In this document: in pieces, positions 26,696 to 36,003 of the stretch
How the letters are laid out: every line of letters starts with the position of its first letter
Position numbering within the stretch: the first letter of the stretch is position 1
NCBI GenBank assembly: GCA_965656715.1
Contig: CBFHLR010000002.1
Location: forward strand, 1-64,000
Source: Coraliomargarita sp965656715
GTDB lineage: Bacteria > Verrucomicrobiota > Verrucomicrobiia > Opitutales > Coraliomargaritaceae
Direction: 5' to 3'
Length of the DNA stretch: 64,000 bases
Notes under the pieces: model-generated
Told to the model about the DNA's origin: nothing
The model's input: only the letters and a program-made list of their open reading frames with translations
Databases searched by the model: none
Translations under genes and position numbers: made by a program

Positions 26696-29600
26696 TTAAT
26701 TGCCGGAGAGATCTTGTTGTAGGTTTTTCAACTCAGTCAGGGCGTCGTCAAACTCGTATTGTTCGGCATAGCGGATGACTTTGAGGAATCCGGATTCATA
26801 GTCGGTGCCGGCGAAATCATCACGGACGGCCTCAAGTGCTTTGATAACCTTGAAGTTGTTACTACTGAGTAAATCCTCCAAGGGTGTAAGCTTCGTGAGT
26901 AGCTCGTCGGGGGAGACATGGTTGGCCGTTTGTTCGGACTTGCTTTCCGTTTCGGTATTCAAGTCATCGATTGCTTTGGAGACGCGGACGAGTTCCTGTT
27001 CGTAGGCATAGAGCGCTGGTTCAAGCGGCTCTTGGTTTTGCTCCTTGCAGAGCAGGTCGACTTGGGTCGCTGCGGCGTGTAAGTCGTCTGCGCCGATATT
27101 GCCGGCTACTCCTTTCACGGTGTGAGCCAATCGATACGCTAACTCCCAGTCGTTCTCACTGATCGCTTGGCGAATCTCGGTAGCTGAGTCTGATTGGTGT
27201 GCGCGGAACTTTAACAGTAGCTTACGATACAGTTGTTGGTTGCCAACGACTCGGCGTAGGCCTGCCTCAATATCAATGCCATCAAGCTTGGTTGGGAGTG
27301 CTTCTGGATCTACGCTTACTTCGGTGCTTGAATCGGTGTCGGTGGCTGCATTTGCCGGTCTGGCCGCAGAGTGCTTGAACCACCGGCGCATGGTCGCGTA
27401 GAGCTGGTTCGGGTCAATGGGCTTGGGCACGTGGTCGCACATGCCAGCCTCCAGTGCTTTTTCGCGGTCACCCGCCATTGCGTTGGCTGTCATCGCTACG
27501 ATCGGAAGCTGTTTGGTATCGAGCTTTTTGCGGATTTCTCTGGATGCTTCATAGCCGTCGAGTTCGGGCATTTGAATGTCCATCAGCACGCCGTCAAAGT
27601 CTTGCGAGAGTGCAAGCTCCACGGCTTTGCGTCCATTTACGGCGAGCGTAAACTCGACGCCAACCCCGCGGAGGAGTTCACCCGCGACGTCTTGGTTGAT
27701 CTCGTTGTCCTCGGCGAGGAGCACATGTAGACCAGACAGGTTCTGCTCGCCAAAGCCTTGCCCCACTTGGTCACGTTTGGCCTCGCCATCGGGATCGGCG
27801 CTAAAGACCTGAGCGATGCTATCGAAGAGCACCGAGCTACATATCGGTTTGATGAGCACAAACATCATGCCGGCTTGTTCAGCCTGGGCATTGACTGCCT
27901 CGTTGCCGTAGGCGGTAACCATGATGATCTTCGGCTGATGCTGAATTCGTGAAGATTCGTGGATCATGTCCGTTGCTTGGAAACCATCGATCTCCGGCAT
28001 ACGCCAATCCATCAGCACCAAGCGAATCGGTTTGTCGTCTTTCTCTGCTTGCTCGAGTTCGGTGATCCCTTCACGGGCTGAAGCGGACATGCTGACCTCG
28101 AAGGACATGGACTCGAGCATTTCGCAGAGGATGTCGCGCGAGCTCGGATTGTCGTCGATGACTAAGACACGCATTCCACGCAGGTCGGAAGCAGGGAGGC
28201 GCTTTTGAGGAGCCGTGAGCGACTCATGCGAGTGTCCAAAACGAGCTGTGAATTTAAAGGTGCTACCTTTGCCCAATTCACTTTCGACCCAGATGCGTCC
28301 GCCCATCATTTCGACGAGGTGTAAGGAGATCGAAAGGCCTAGGCCTGTGCCGCCAAATTTACGTGTCGTTGAGCTGTCTGCTTGAGTGAACGGTGAAAAC
28401 AGTTTGGCCTGCTGTTCCGGGCTGAGACCTATACCCGTGTCGCTCACAGAGAACTCGAGTTCGATTGCATCCTCATCTTCGCTCAGCTTACGAACGGAGG
28501 CGATAATCTCACCAGACTCGGTGAATTTAACCGCATTTGAGCAGAGGTTGAGTAAGATCTGTTGGGTGCGTAGCGGGTCGCCCAGCATGTGATGCGGAAT
28601 GTCTGGATCGACTCGGAAGAGCACTTCGAGACCTTTCTCATGGGCTTTGATGCCGACCATGCTGCTGAGATTTTGGAAGACGTCATCGAGGTTGAAATCG
28701 ATGTTTTCCATACTGAGTTTGCCAGCTTCGATCTTGGAGAAATCCAGAATGTCGTTGATGACTCCAAGCAGTGAGTGAGAGGAGCGGTCGATCTTCTTTA
28801 GGTAGTCGCGTTGCTTTGGAGTCAGTTCTGTTTTGAGGGCCAAGTGCGACATGCCGATGATTGCATTCATCGGTGTGCGTATCTCGTGACTCATGTTTGC
28901 CAGGAAGTCTGACTTTGCCTGTGTGGCTTCTTCGGCGACAGCCCGCGCTTCGATGAGAGCAGCTTCTGCGATCTTGGTTTCGGTAATATCGCTGATCGAT
29001 CCAGCCGCTCGATAGGACTTACCTGACTCATCACGTAATGAGTAGCTGCGTGCGCGGATCCAACGATACTCGCCAGACTTTGTTTTCAGTTGATATTCGA
29101 CATCGTAGGGGACGTCTTTTTCCAAGTGCGCGGCAAAGGCATCCACGACTCGTTGGTGGTCATTCGGGTGTAGGCCATTGCTCCAGGATTCTGCCACGTT
29201 CGGATATTCTTCCACGCTACTGAAGCCGAGTATCTCTCTGAACTTATCGGAGAACCACATTTCACCGGTCTCCGGATTGTGATCCCATAGGCCATCTCCA
29301 CTGCCACGCACCGCAAGGTCAAAGCGTTCTTCACTTTGGCGCAGGGCTTCTGCGGCTTCCATTTGCTCGGTCACGTCGCGAATTGATGCGGCGACTTGTG
29401 GTGGTTCATTGTCGCCAGCTGCTAGTGGACTGAGGCCGATTGAGACCGGAAAGGTGGTGCCATCTTTGCGCAGGCCTTCGAGCGATTGCTTGCCACCCAT
29501 TGCTCGAACCGTTGGAACCTTATGGTAGTTTTCGCGATATCCAGTGTGTTTGCCATGTGCGCTCTTAGGAACCAACATTTCCACTGGTTGCCCGATCAAT

Positions 29601-31090
29601 TCCTCACGTGTATAGCCAAACAGTTCCTCGCACTGCGCATTGACTAGTTGAATGACCCCTTTGGCGTCAGCGACCAAGAGCCCGTCCGGCGCAAGCTCCA
29701 ACACGGACCGATAATACTGTTCTGTTTCACGTAGGCGTTGGTCTGCTTCTTGGCGTGCACTTGCCATATCGTTGATGGCATCGGCTAGTTTGTCATCCTT
29801 GGAGCGTGGTTCCACGCGCTTGCTGAAATCGCCATGGGCAAGCGATTGACATACTTCGCTAATGTTGTCGGAGGCACTTAGTAATTTATTGAAGCTATCG
29901 CCGAGTTGGCCGACTTCATCCTTACTGTCGCCCTTCAGGCGTAAGTCGATTCGTGTGTTGCCGGCGGCGAGTTGATTGGCCGCATCGACTGCACTCTGAA
30001 TACGTGCACTGGCCTTACGGGTGATCCACCATGAGAGCAGTGCACAAAGAATCAGAATGAGTATGACGCCGATGAGTTCATGTCTTCTTTGCTCCTGAAT
30101 CGCTGCCATGACCATGGCTTGTGGTTTGCGCACGACAACCATCCAGTCACCACTAGGCACGTATGCACTGGCGTAATAGCAGGCCTCATCCAATTCCGGA
30201 TCGACGCTGGTGCTAAGCTGCGAGCTTTGACGTTGCGTATGGAGGGGACTGAAGATCGCATTAAAAGGTGTATCGCTGATCAACTGGGTTTGTAAGGCTC
30301 GAAGCTCGCCATCCTGTGAACCGATTTGGTCGAGTGTGCTCGCAACGATCTTACCTGTGCGGCTGATTAGAAAGAGGTCCTGATGGTGGTCGCTTTTAAT
30401 CTTATGGAGAAAGGTCACGATATCTTTCAATGCACGGTCGATCCCAGCGATGCCTTTGAATTTACCGTCGATGACGATGGGGTAGGTTTGCTCGACGATC
30501 ATCTTGCCTTCATACACGTAAGGCTCGGTGATCATATTGTGTGGCTTACCATCGGCGAGGAAGAGGTCCTTGCATCCTTGATAGTAAAGACTGCTCTCCA
30601 TATCGACCAAGGGCTCCAATTTGAGTTGGTTGGGGTTATCATGGTCACGGAACCAGTAGGGAATGAAGCGTCCTTCGGGAGTAAAGGCGGGACCGATTGC
30701 GTTCGCTTCAGGTGATTCGACATAGGCGGCGTCCTGATTGTCCGAGTCGGGGTCATAGCCTACATAGGCACCGGTGAAGCTCGGATGCTCCGCGAGCACT
30801 TTGCGGGCAAAGGCACTGGATGCTGCTCGTTTACCGAACAAGCCGTGCACTTGGGCTTCGGCCATCATGTATGCCGCCAGGCTGGCTTCACTGTTATCGT
30901 GTTCGACCTTAGCTGCGACGTGCTCTGCGATGCTGAGGAGCTCGGTCTCACTCTCGGCGAGCAGATTGTTTGACATCTTCCACGAGGCGAGCAGCACCAC
31001 CGTAGTGAGGAGCAGTCCCATTGGCAGAATGCCAATCAGCAATATTCGTCCGCCAAGTGAGTTAAAGAAGGAGACTTTGTCTTGTTGCAT
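26696..31090 (-). CDS. membrane hybrid sensor histidine kinase with two receivers and HPt
   Basis: A 1464-residue multidomain sensor. Order: TM1 (about 16-38), periplasmic double-Cache-like sensor (40-330), TM2 (336-355), HAMP (about 357-440), PAS (452-575), PAS/PAC (585-705), HisKA with His735 in MSHEIRTPMNAIIG, HATPase (about 850-970, with DTGIGLSPEQ and GGTGLGLSI), receiver 1 (from MRVLVIDDNPSS, Asp in VLMDWRMPE), receiver 2 (from LHVLLAEDNEIN, Asp in VLMDIQMPE) and HPt with His1323 in AHTVKGVAGN. A C-terminal tail of about 75 residues follows. This supports a His-Asp-His-Asp phosphorelay feeding the two single-receiver proteins encoded on either side. The Cache region suggests a small-molecule ligand; identity unknown. 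Confidence 0.95.
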   Translation of the reverse strand: MQQDKVSFFNSLGGRILLIGILPMGLLLTTVVLLASWKMSNNLLAESETELLSIAEHVAAKVEHDNSEASLAAYMMAEAQVHGLFGKRAASSAFARKVLAEHPSFTGAYVGYDPDSDNQDAAYVESPEANAIGPAFTPEGRFIPYWFRDHDNPNQLKLEPLVDMESSLYYQGCKDLFLADGKPHNMITEPYVYEGKMIVEQTYPIVIDGKFKGIAGIDRALKDIVTFLHKIKSDHHQDLFLISRTGKIVASTLDQIGSQDGELRALQTQLISDTPFNAIFSPLHTQRQSSQLSTSVDPELDEACYYASAYVPSGDWMVVVRKPQAMVMAAIQEQRRHELIGVILILILCALLSWWITRKASARIQSAVDAANQLAAGNTRIDLRLKGDSKDEVGQLGDSFNKLLSASDNISEVCQSLAHGDFSKRVEPRSKDDKLADAINDMASARQEADQRLRETEQYYRSVLELAPDGLLVADAKGVIQLVNAQCEELFGYTREELIGQPVEMLVPKSAHGKHTGYRENYHKVPTVRAMGGKQSLEGLRKDGTTFPVSIGLSPLAAGDNEPPQVAASIRDVTEQMEAAEALRQSEERFDLAVRGSGDGLWDHNPETGEMWFSDKFREILGFSSVEEYPNVAESWSNGLHPNDHQRVVDAFAAHLEKDVPYDVEYQLKTKSGEYRWIRARSYSLRDESGKSYRAAGSISDITETKIAEAALIEARAVAEEATQAKSDFLANMSHEIRTPMNAIIGMSHLALKTELTPKQRDYLKKIDRSSHSLLGVINDILDFSKIEAGKLSMENIDFNLDDVFQNLSSMVGIKAHEKGLEVLFRVDPDIPHHMLGDPLRTQQILLNLCSNAVKFTESGEIIASVRKLSEDEDAIELEFSVSDTGIGLSPEQQAKLFSPFTQADSSTTRKFGGTGLGLSISLHLVEMMGGRIWVESELGKGSTFKFTARFGHSHESLTAPQKRLPASDLRGMRVLVIDDNPSSRDILCEMLESMSFEVSMSASAREGITELEQAEKDDKPIRLVLMDWRMPEIDGFQATDMIHESSRIQHQPKIIMVTAYGNEAVNAQAEQAGMMFVLIKPICSSVLFDSIAQVFSADPDGEAKRDQVGQGFGEQNLSGLHVLLAEDNEINQDVAGELLRGVGVEFTLAVNGRKAVELALSQDFDGVLMDIQMPELDGYEASREIRKKLDTKQLPIVAMTANAMAGDREKALEAGMCDHVPKPIDPNQLYATMRRWFKHSAARPANAATDTDSSTEVSVDPEALPTKLDGIDIEAGLRRVVGNQQLYRKLLLKFRAHQSDSATEIRQAISENDWELAYRLAHTVKGVAGNIGADDLHAAATQVDLLCKEQNQEPLEPALYAYEQELVRVSKAIDDLNTETESKSEQTANHVSPDELLTKLTPLEDLLSSNNFKVIKALEAVRDDFAGTDYESGFLKVIRYAEQYEFDDALTELKNLQQDLSGN

Positions 31091-31111
31091 GTATGAGTGA
31101 GGTGGCTGCAG

Positions 31112-32311
31112 TTAGTCGCCTAGCTGTTTTAAGGCAGCTTTTAGATTTTGGATCACATTCGCGCGGTCCTCGGGCTTGATCGTGTCAGGATTCATGGTGA
31201 GCGAAAAACCGGGGCGAGAGTCTTCAATCGATTTCGTAGGATCTGTGGACTCGCGATGCTGGCTGACGATGTAACTCTGGATTGGACGTTCGAAGCCCTT
31301 GACGACAAGTGGGTCGTGGGCTTGGCATTCGAAGCGCTCACGAATAAGTAGCCAAGTCTCATGGCTAATACGAATCTCGCCAGGCTTGGAAGCGGATTCC
31401 AGTCGAGCGGCAAGATTCACCTGATTGCCGATTATGGTGTAGTCCATACGTTGGTTGCTGCCGAAGTTTCCGACCGTGCAATAGCCAGTGGTAATCCCCA
31501 TGCGCACTGCAAAGCCTGATCCGATGCCTTTGCGTTCCCATTCTGCGTTGAGCTCATGGATCGCGTTTTGCATGGCGATCGCCATTTCTACACAGGCCAG
31601 TGCGTCTTCTTGAGGGCCACGCGTCTCTGGGTCTCCATAGAATGCGAGCACGGCATCGCCGATAAACTTGTCCAAGGTTCCGCCGTGACTGAGCACCAGA
31701 TCGGCCATGCGGTCGAGGTAGCTGTTGAGAATGTAAGCCAAGTCCTCTGGCTCCATGCCCTCAGTTTGTTTAGTGAAGCCGACGATGTCTGAGAAGAAGA
31801 CCGTTAACTTCTTGCGTGAGGATCCGATACGCGCGTCGGTTTTTCCTTCAAAGATGGATTGATAGACTTGAGGGGATAAATAACGCGCAAGCTTCTGAGG
31901 CAGTGCTTCGAGTCGGCTGCGTGCTTGTTTGAGCGCCAACTGCGTCTGCACACGGGCTAAAACGATGGCTGGGCTAATCGGTTTGGTAATGTAGTCGACT
32001 GCGCCGAGTTCAAAACCTTTGGTCTCATCGGCCTCCTCATTCTTTGCGGTGACGAAGATGACAGGTATGTTCGCAGTGCTCGGATTCTCCTGTAGCCGTT
32101 GGCAGACTTCGTAGCCGTCGATCTCGGGCATCATGACGTCCAGTAAGATGAGGTCCGGAGCCGGTGTGATTTGAGCGAGCTGCAGTGCCTTGGCTCCGTT
32201 GAGCGCGACCTGTATCTGATAATGCTCGTCTAAAATGCCGGCTAGAACATCAACGTTTTCAGGGGTATCATCAACGATCAGTATCTGAGCTTGAGAGGGC
32301 GTAGTGGGCAT
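31112..32311 (-). CDS. response regulator with class III adenylate cyclase domain
   Basis: Receiver (about 9-125, Asp58 in LILLDVMMPEIDGYE) joined by a helical linker to a class III nucleotide cyclase (about 180-350). FFSDIVGFTKQTEG and FIGDAVLAFYGDP carry the two metal-binding Asp residues; the Lys of LDKFIGD and the Asp of MDYTIIGNQVN match the ATP-specifying pair, so cAMP is the expected product. The start is the ATG at 32311 (MPTTPSQ), because the upstream extension to 32383 is not receiver sequence. First gene of the operon, 21 bp before the hybrid kinase. No cAMP receptor protein is encoded in this window. Confidence 0.93.
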   Translation of the reverse strand: MPTTPSQAQILIVDDTPENVDVLAGILDEHYQIQVALNGAKALQLAQITPAPDLILLDVMMPEIDGYEVCQRLQENPSTANIPVIFVTAKNEEADETKGFELGAVDYITKPISPAIVLARVQTQLALKQARSRLEALPQKLARYLSPQVYQSIFEGKTDARIGSSRKKLTVFFSDIVGFTKQTEGMEPEDLAYILNSYLDRMADLVLSHGGTLDKFIGDAVLAFYGDPETRGPQEDALACVEMAIAMQNAIHELNAEWERKGIGSGFAVRMGITTGYCTVGNFGSNQRMDYTIIGNQVNLAARLESASKPGEIRISHETWLLIRERFECQAHDPLVVKGFERPIQSYIVSQHRESTDPTKSIEDSRPGFSLTMNPDTIKPEDRANVIQNLKAALKQLGD

Positions 32312-32437
32312 CCGCGCAGATTTACAAAGGCGCCTTATCAATGCAAGGCATAGTGAGCGTTTGTTCCCAAAAGATTTGGACACATTTTCTCTCTCGGCTT
32401 GTCTTTTATCAGTAAGCCCTGAGTCTATTCTACCAAT

Positions 32438-33226
32438 ATGCGATACCCAGTATTACTGTCTCTTCTCGTCGTATTTCTAACTGCCTGCACGACGGTTCCA
32501 CATACCGGACGCTCAGCGCTACATTTGGTGCCTGAAAATCAGCTCGAAGCGGATGCCGCCTTACAGTTCAACCAATTGAAGCAGCAGACGCCGATCTCGA
32601 CGGACCCGACTTATAATGCGATGTTACGTCGTGTCGGTGAGCGGATCGCGGATATCGCAGGGCCGGACATGCCAACAGCCAACCCAGACTGGGAGTTTGT
32701 GGTCTTTGATGACGATTCACAGATTAACGCCTTTGCCATGCCAGGAGGTAAAGTTGCGGTGTATACTGGGATCTTTCGCATCGCTAAGACCGATGATGAT
32801 CTTGCGGTCGTGGTTGGCCATGAGGTGGCGCACGTAGTCGCTCGACATGGCAATGAGCGTGTGTCACAGCAAATTGCGGCTGGCGTCATTGGTGCAGGCC
32901 TGGCAGTTGGCACTCACGATATGGATAGCGGCGAGCGTGCGGCGATTTTAGCAGCTTATGGTGCGGGAGCATCACTGGGTGTGCTGTTGCCTTATAGTCG
33001 CACCCACGAAACGGAGGCTGACCGGATTGGTCTGATTTATTCTGCGAAAGCTGGCTACAATCCAATGGCCGCGATTGAATTTTGGGAGCGCATGGAAGCG
33101 GAGAGTGGTGGTGGCGGCCCTCCAGAATTCCTATCCACCCACCCGGCGGGTAGCACACGGATCAACAACATCAAACGCCAACTCCCCGAGGTCATGCCGA
33201 TCTACCGTGAAGCGCGGAACAAATAA
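32438..33226 (+). CDS. M48-family zinc metallopeptidase lipoprotein
   Basis: Lipoprotein (signal peptide with lipobox LTAC, Cys17) of 262 residues with an M48 peptidase domain. The HEVAH motif in VVVGHEVAHVVARHG supplies two zinc ligands and the catalytic Glu, and the downstream ETEADRIGLIY supplies the third ligand. NAFAMPGGKVAVYTGIF is the conserved strand before it. Related to E. coli LoiP/YcaL/BepA, which act in outer-membrane protein quality control. C-terminus has FLSTHPAGSTRINNIK, typical of the family. It is transcribed divergently from the cyclase operon. Confidence 0.94.
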   Translation: MRYPVLLSLLVVFLTACTTVPHTGRSALHLVPENQLEADAALQFNQLKQQTPISTDPTYNAMLRRVGERIADIAGPDMPTANPDWEFVVFDDDSQINAFAMPGGKVAVYTGIFRIAKTDDDLAVVVGHEVAHVVARHGNERVSQQIAAGVIGAGLAVGTHDMDSGERAAILAAYGAGASLGVLLPYSRTHETEADRIGLIYSAKAGYNPMAAIEFWERMEAESGGGGPPEFLSTHPAGSTRINNIKRQLPEVMPIYREARNK

Positions 33227-33273
33227 GCTTTCCAGTTGCCAAGCGGCAAAATCTTCTGCCTGTAATGTGCGTA

Positions 33274-34647
33274 ATGATCGATCCTGTCGAAACCCTCAAA
33301 GAATACATCCGTCACGCCTCAGTCTCAACTGATCCAGCCTATGCCGAAGGCATGCAAGGGGCGCGTGATTACGCTACTGGACTACTCGAGAAGCTGGGCT
33401 TCAAAGTCGAACTCGTTGAAACTGAGCTGCACCCAATCATTCTCGCGGAGCGCTTCGGGAATCCGAATTGGCCGCACATTGCGATTTACGGCCACTACGA
33501 CGTGCAGCCTGCAGACCCCTTTGAAGAGTGGACTTCCGAAGCCTTTGAGCCAGAGGTGCGTGGCACCCGTCTTTATGGTCGCGGCACGGCCGACAACAAG
33601 GGGCCGACAATCGTCCACATGGCGGCACTCTCACGCGTGTTGGAGGCGCATCCGGATCTGCCGCTGAATCTGACCTATGTCATTGAGGGTGAGGAGGAAA
33701 TTGGTAGCCCGAGTATGCCGAAGTTCTTCGACACGTATGCTGAGCGTCTCTCAAAGGCCGACTTCATTCTAGTTTCCGATACAGGAAGCCCGAACACCGA
33801 GCAGATCGTGGTGACGACTGCCTTGCGCGGACTAGTTGACATGGAATTGACCGTGCGTGGTCCGAAGGTGGATCTACACTCTGGAATTCATGGCGGAGCG
33901 GTCTACAACCCGCTGCAAGCGCTGATGGAGATCGGAGCGTCGCTTCACAATCCGGATGGCAGTGTGAATGTGCCCGGTTTTTATGATGATGTTCTGCCGG
34001 TCTACGACTGGGAGCGCGAGGAACTGAAGCGTTATCCCGAAAGTGAAGAGAGCTACCGCGAATTGATCGGTGTGCCTGGTTTTATGCCTGCCAATGGCTT
34101 GTCGCCGCTTGAAGCGGTGCGCTTTGGGCCAACTCTTGAGTTTAATGGTATCGGCGGTGGTTACCAAGGCGAGGGAAGCAAGACGGTGATTCCGCGTGAG
34201 GCCTTCGCCAAAATCACCTGCCGGATGGTTGCGAATCAGGACCCACAAAAGATTCAGGATCAGATTGTGGCTGCGATTGAAGCACGTGCGCCGAAGGGCG
34301 TTACAGTCGAAATTCGGCGTGGACCCGTTGCGCCTGCCTATCTGGTGGTTCCGCCGAATCGCCCGAATACACCGGCGGATCAGTCGCAGTCGCTAGCGCG
34401 TGCGTTCGATTCGGTCGATGCTTCGATCGGCACACATTTCGGCAAAGCACCGATTTACCTTCGCGAAGGTGGTAGCATTCCTGTGATTGCCGATTTCAAG
34501 AAGCGCGCCGGACTCGATGCGCTGATGGTCGGCTTATTTACACCAGTCGATAATCTGCATGCGCCGGACGAAAGCTTCGACTTGAAGTTGATGGAAAACG
34601 CGATCGCGACCTTTGAGCAGTTCTTTAAGGACATCGCTCAGGTTTAG
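33274..34647 (+). CDS. M20-family dipeptidase
   Basis: Zinc peptidase of the M20 family (dipeptidase/carnosinase-like). Visible: YGHYDVQPADPFEEW (first metal His and Asp), LYGRGTADNKGP (bridging Asp), IEGEEEIGSPS (catalytic and metal Glu), SDTGSPN and, near the C-terminus, YLREGGSIPVI. The dimerisation domain spans about residues 185-345 (LRGLVDMELTVRGPKVDLHSG). Cytoplasmic, no signal peptide. ATG 33274 (MIDPVETL) is more family-like than 33265. Followed 24 bp later by the DtxR-family gene. Confidence 0.94.
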   Translation: MIDPVETLKEYIRHASVSTDPAYAEGMQGARDYATGLLEKLGFKVELVETELHPIILAERFGNPNWPHIAIYGHYDVQPADPFEEWTSEAFEPEVRGTRLYGRGTADNKGPTIVHMAALSRVLEAHPDLPLNLTYVIEGEEEIGSPSMPKFFDTYAERLSKADFILVSDTGSPNTEQIVVTTALRGLVDMELTVRGPKVDLHSGIHGGAVYNPLQALMEIGASLHNPDGSVNVPGFYDDVLPVYDWEREELKRYPESEESYRELIGVPGFMPANGLSPLEAVRFGPTLEFNGIGGGYQGEGSKTVIPREAFAKITCRMVANQDPQKIQDQIVAAIEARAPKGVTVEIRRGPVAPAYLVVPPNRPNTPADQSQSLARAFDSVDASIGTHFGKAPIYLREGGSIPVIADFKKRAGLDALMVGLFTPVDNLHAPDESFDLKLMENAIATFEQFFKDIAQV

Positions 34648-34671
34648 CCTTAACTCAAAAGCCTACGAACT

Positions 34672-35337
34672 ATGCCTAGCGCGACCGTTGAAGATTACAT
34701 CAAGCACATCTATGTGCTGTCTGAGAAATCGAGTTCAAGTGAGGTCCCCATGGGGCGCATCGCGGAGGCGTTGGATGTCGTGCCTGGCACTGCGACAACG
34801 ATGGTTAAAGCCTTGTCGGATGCGGGTCTGGTCAATTACGTGCCGCGTGTGGGCGTCGAATTGACTGAACCGGGCCGTAAGCTCGCGCTCCATGTGCTGC
34901 GTCGCCACCGCTTAATTGAGCAGTTTCTCGTTGAGGTGCTGGGCTTCGACTGGTCTGAAGTGCACGACGAGGCGGAGCAGTTGGAGCACGTGGTCTCCGA
35001 TTTACTCTTAGAGCGGATTGACAAATACTTGGGCCATCCGACCGAAGACCCCCATGGCGACCCGATTCCGTCGGCCGCAGGCGAAATGAATCACCGTAGT
35101 GTGGAGAGCTTAGCGGAGTGCGCGTTAAATGAGCCACTTACCGTGGCACGTATCAGCGATCAGGATACGGACTTTTTGCAATACATTGCCCGCAATGGAT
35201 TGAATCTAGGCGTCTCGATCCAAGTGACCGAGCGCAACAAGAGCGCTGAGTCCGTTGAAGTGATCGTTGGAGAGGGCGAAACCGCCAAAACGCTGGTGCT
35301 GGGCCTCGGGGCCGCTGCGAAGGTTTGGGTCCGGTAG
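34672..35337 (+). CDS. DtxR/MntR-family metal-dependent transcriptional regulator
   Basis: A 221-residue regulator: N-terminal winged helix (about 5-65: VEDYIKHIYVLSEK, GRIAEALDVVPGTATTMVKAL), then the metal-binding and dimerisation helix (RRHRLIEQFLVEVLGFDWSEVHDEAEQLEH, broken here into recognisable parts HRLIEQFL and WSEVHDEAEQLEH) and a C-terminal FeoA/SH3-like domain (from about 145). Such proteins repress iron- or manganese-uptake genes when loaded with metal. The metal is not predictable by eye, and no uptake gene is adjacent. The TAG stop overlaps the first bases of a REP-like element. Confidence 0.92.
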   Translation: MPSATVEDYIKHIYVLSEKSSSSEVPMGRIAEALDVVPGTATTMVKALSDAGLVNYVPRVGVELTEPGRKLALHVLRRHRLIEQFLVEVLGFDWSEVHDEAEQLEHVVSDLLLERIDKYLGHPTEDPHGDPIPSAAGEMNHRSVESLAECALNEPLTVARISDQDTDFLQYIARNGLNLGVSIQVTERNKSAESVEVIVGEGETAKTLVLGLGAAAKVWVR

Positions 35338-35359
35338 GAGGCGGACACTCTTGTCCGCC
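35336..35359 (+). repeat. REP-like hairpin, AGGAGG-tagged (copy 2)
   Basis: AGGAGG (35336-35341) leads into an 8-bp perfect stem GGCGGACA (35340-35347) / TGTCCGCC (35352-35359) with loop CTCT. Paired in inverted orientation with the copy at 35384-35406, forming a BIME-like unit between two convergent genes, where it may also stop transcription. Confidence 0.78.
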
Positions 35360-35383
35360 ATTTTGCTTTCTGCTTCTCTTGCC

Positions 35384-35406
35384 CGGGACAAGAGTGCCCC
35401 GCCTCC
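35384..35406 (-). repeat. REP-like hairpin, AGGAGG-tagged (copy 3)
   Basis: The minus strand reads AGGAGGCGGGGCACTCTTG..., inverted relative to copy 2 and sharing its CACTCTTGTCC core, so the two copies can also pair with each other over about 22 bases. Its own stem (GGGGCA/TGTCCC, one G-U pair) has a CTCT loop. Confidence 0.75.
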
Positions 35407-35415
35407 TGTGAACTT

Positions 35416-35865
35416 TTACTCCGACTCGTCGGTCGGAATCGCATTGTCCACTGGCACTGCGATGACCGGAGTCTTGGTCTTCACCCAGACGTTCTGCTCC
35501 TTGAGGATTTTGGCGCTCACGGCTTCGCAGGCCTCACCGATGGTTTGCACCGGCATGCGGCGGCCCTTCGGCGTGGTGTTGAACTCGTAGGCTGCGGCGA
35601 TGACCTTCTGTGGTGCGGTCATCATGTTGTCCTCCTCCGGGATTTGAAGCACCCAGCCGGTAATATCCTTATCTTCAAGTGCACCTTCCGCATCCGAGAG
35701 CATCACGACGAACTGTTTTTTGACTGGAGGCGGGCGGTTGGCCTTTTCCTCTTCCTCAGCCTGCAGCTCCATTTTCACGTCATTCATGATCTCATTGATC
35801 TTACGAATGTCGGTTTCGTTGCGCTGTAGGATGAATTTCAGAGTTTCGACGTCGATTTTGGGCAT
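35416..35865 (-). CDS. conserved-looking hypothetical protein
   Basis: 149-residue soluble acidic protein from the ATG at 35865 (MPKIDVETLKFIL); upstream in-frame extension to 35964 is not protein-like. The N-terminal 55 residues are helical with a likely coiled coil (RNETDIRKINEIMNDVKMEL, EEEEK), followed by a proline stretch RPPPVKK and an alpha/beta-looking part (QFVVMLSDAEGALEDKDITG). I recognise no domain. It stands alone between the REP pair and the SNF2 gene. Confidence 0.72.
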   Translation of the reverse strand: MPKIDVETLKFILQRNETDIRKINEIMNDVKMELQAEEEEKANRPPPVKKQFVVMLSDAEGALEDKDITGWVLQIPEEDNMMTAPQKVIAAAYEFNTTPKGRRMPVQTIGEACEAVSAKILKEQNVWVKTKTPVIAVPVDNAIPTDESE

Positions 35866-36003
35866 AGTAAAAAGCTGCTTGGATAAAATTGTTACTGTGA
35901 ACGATGCAGCCGATTTTGGACTCGGGGCAAGTCTGAATAGTCTATTCGTTGACTTCGGCCTCAAATCCGCCTTTTAACCTACGGCTTTTCCGATTCTGAA
36001 CCG

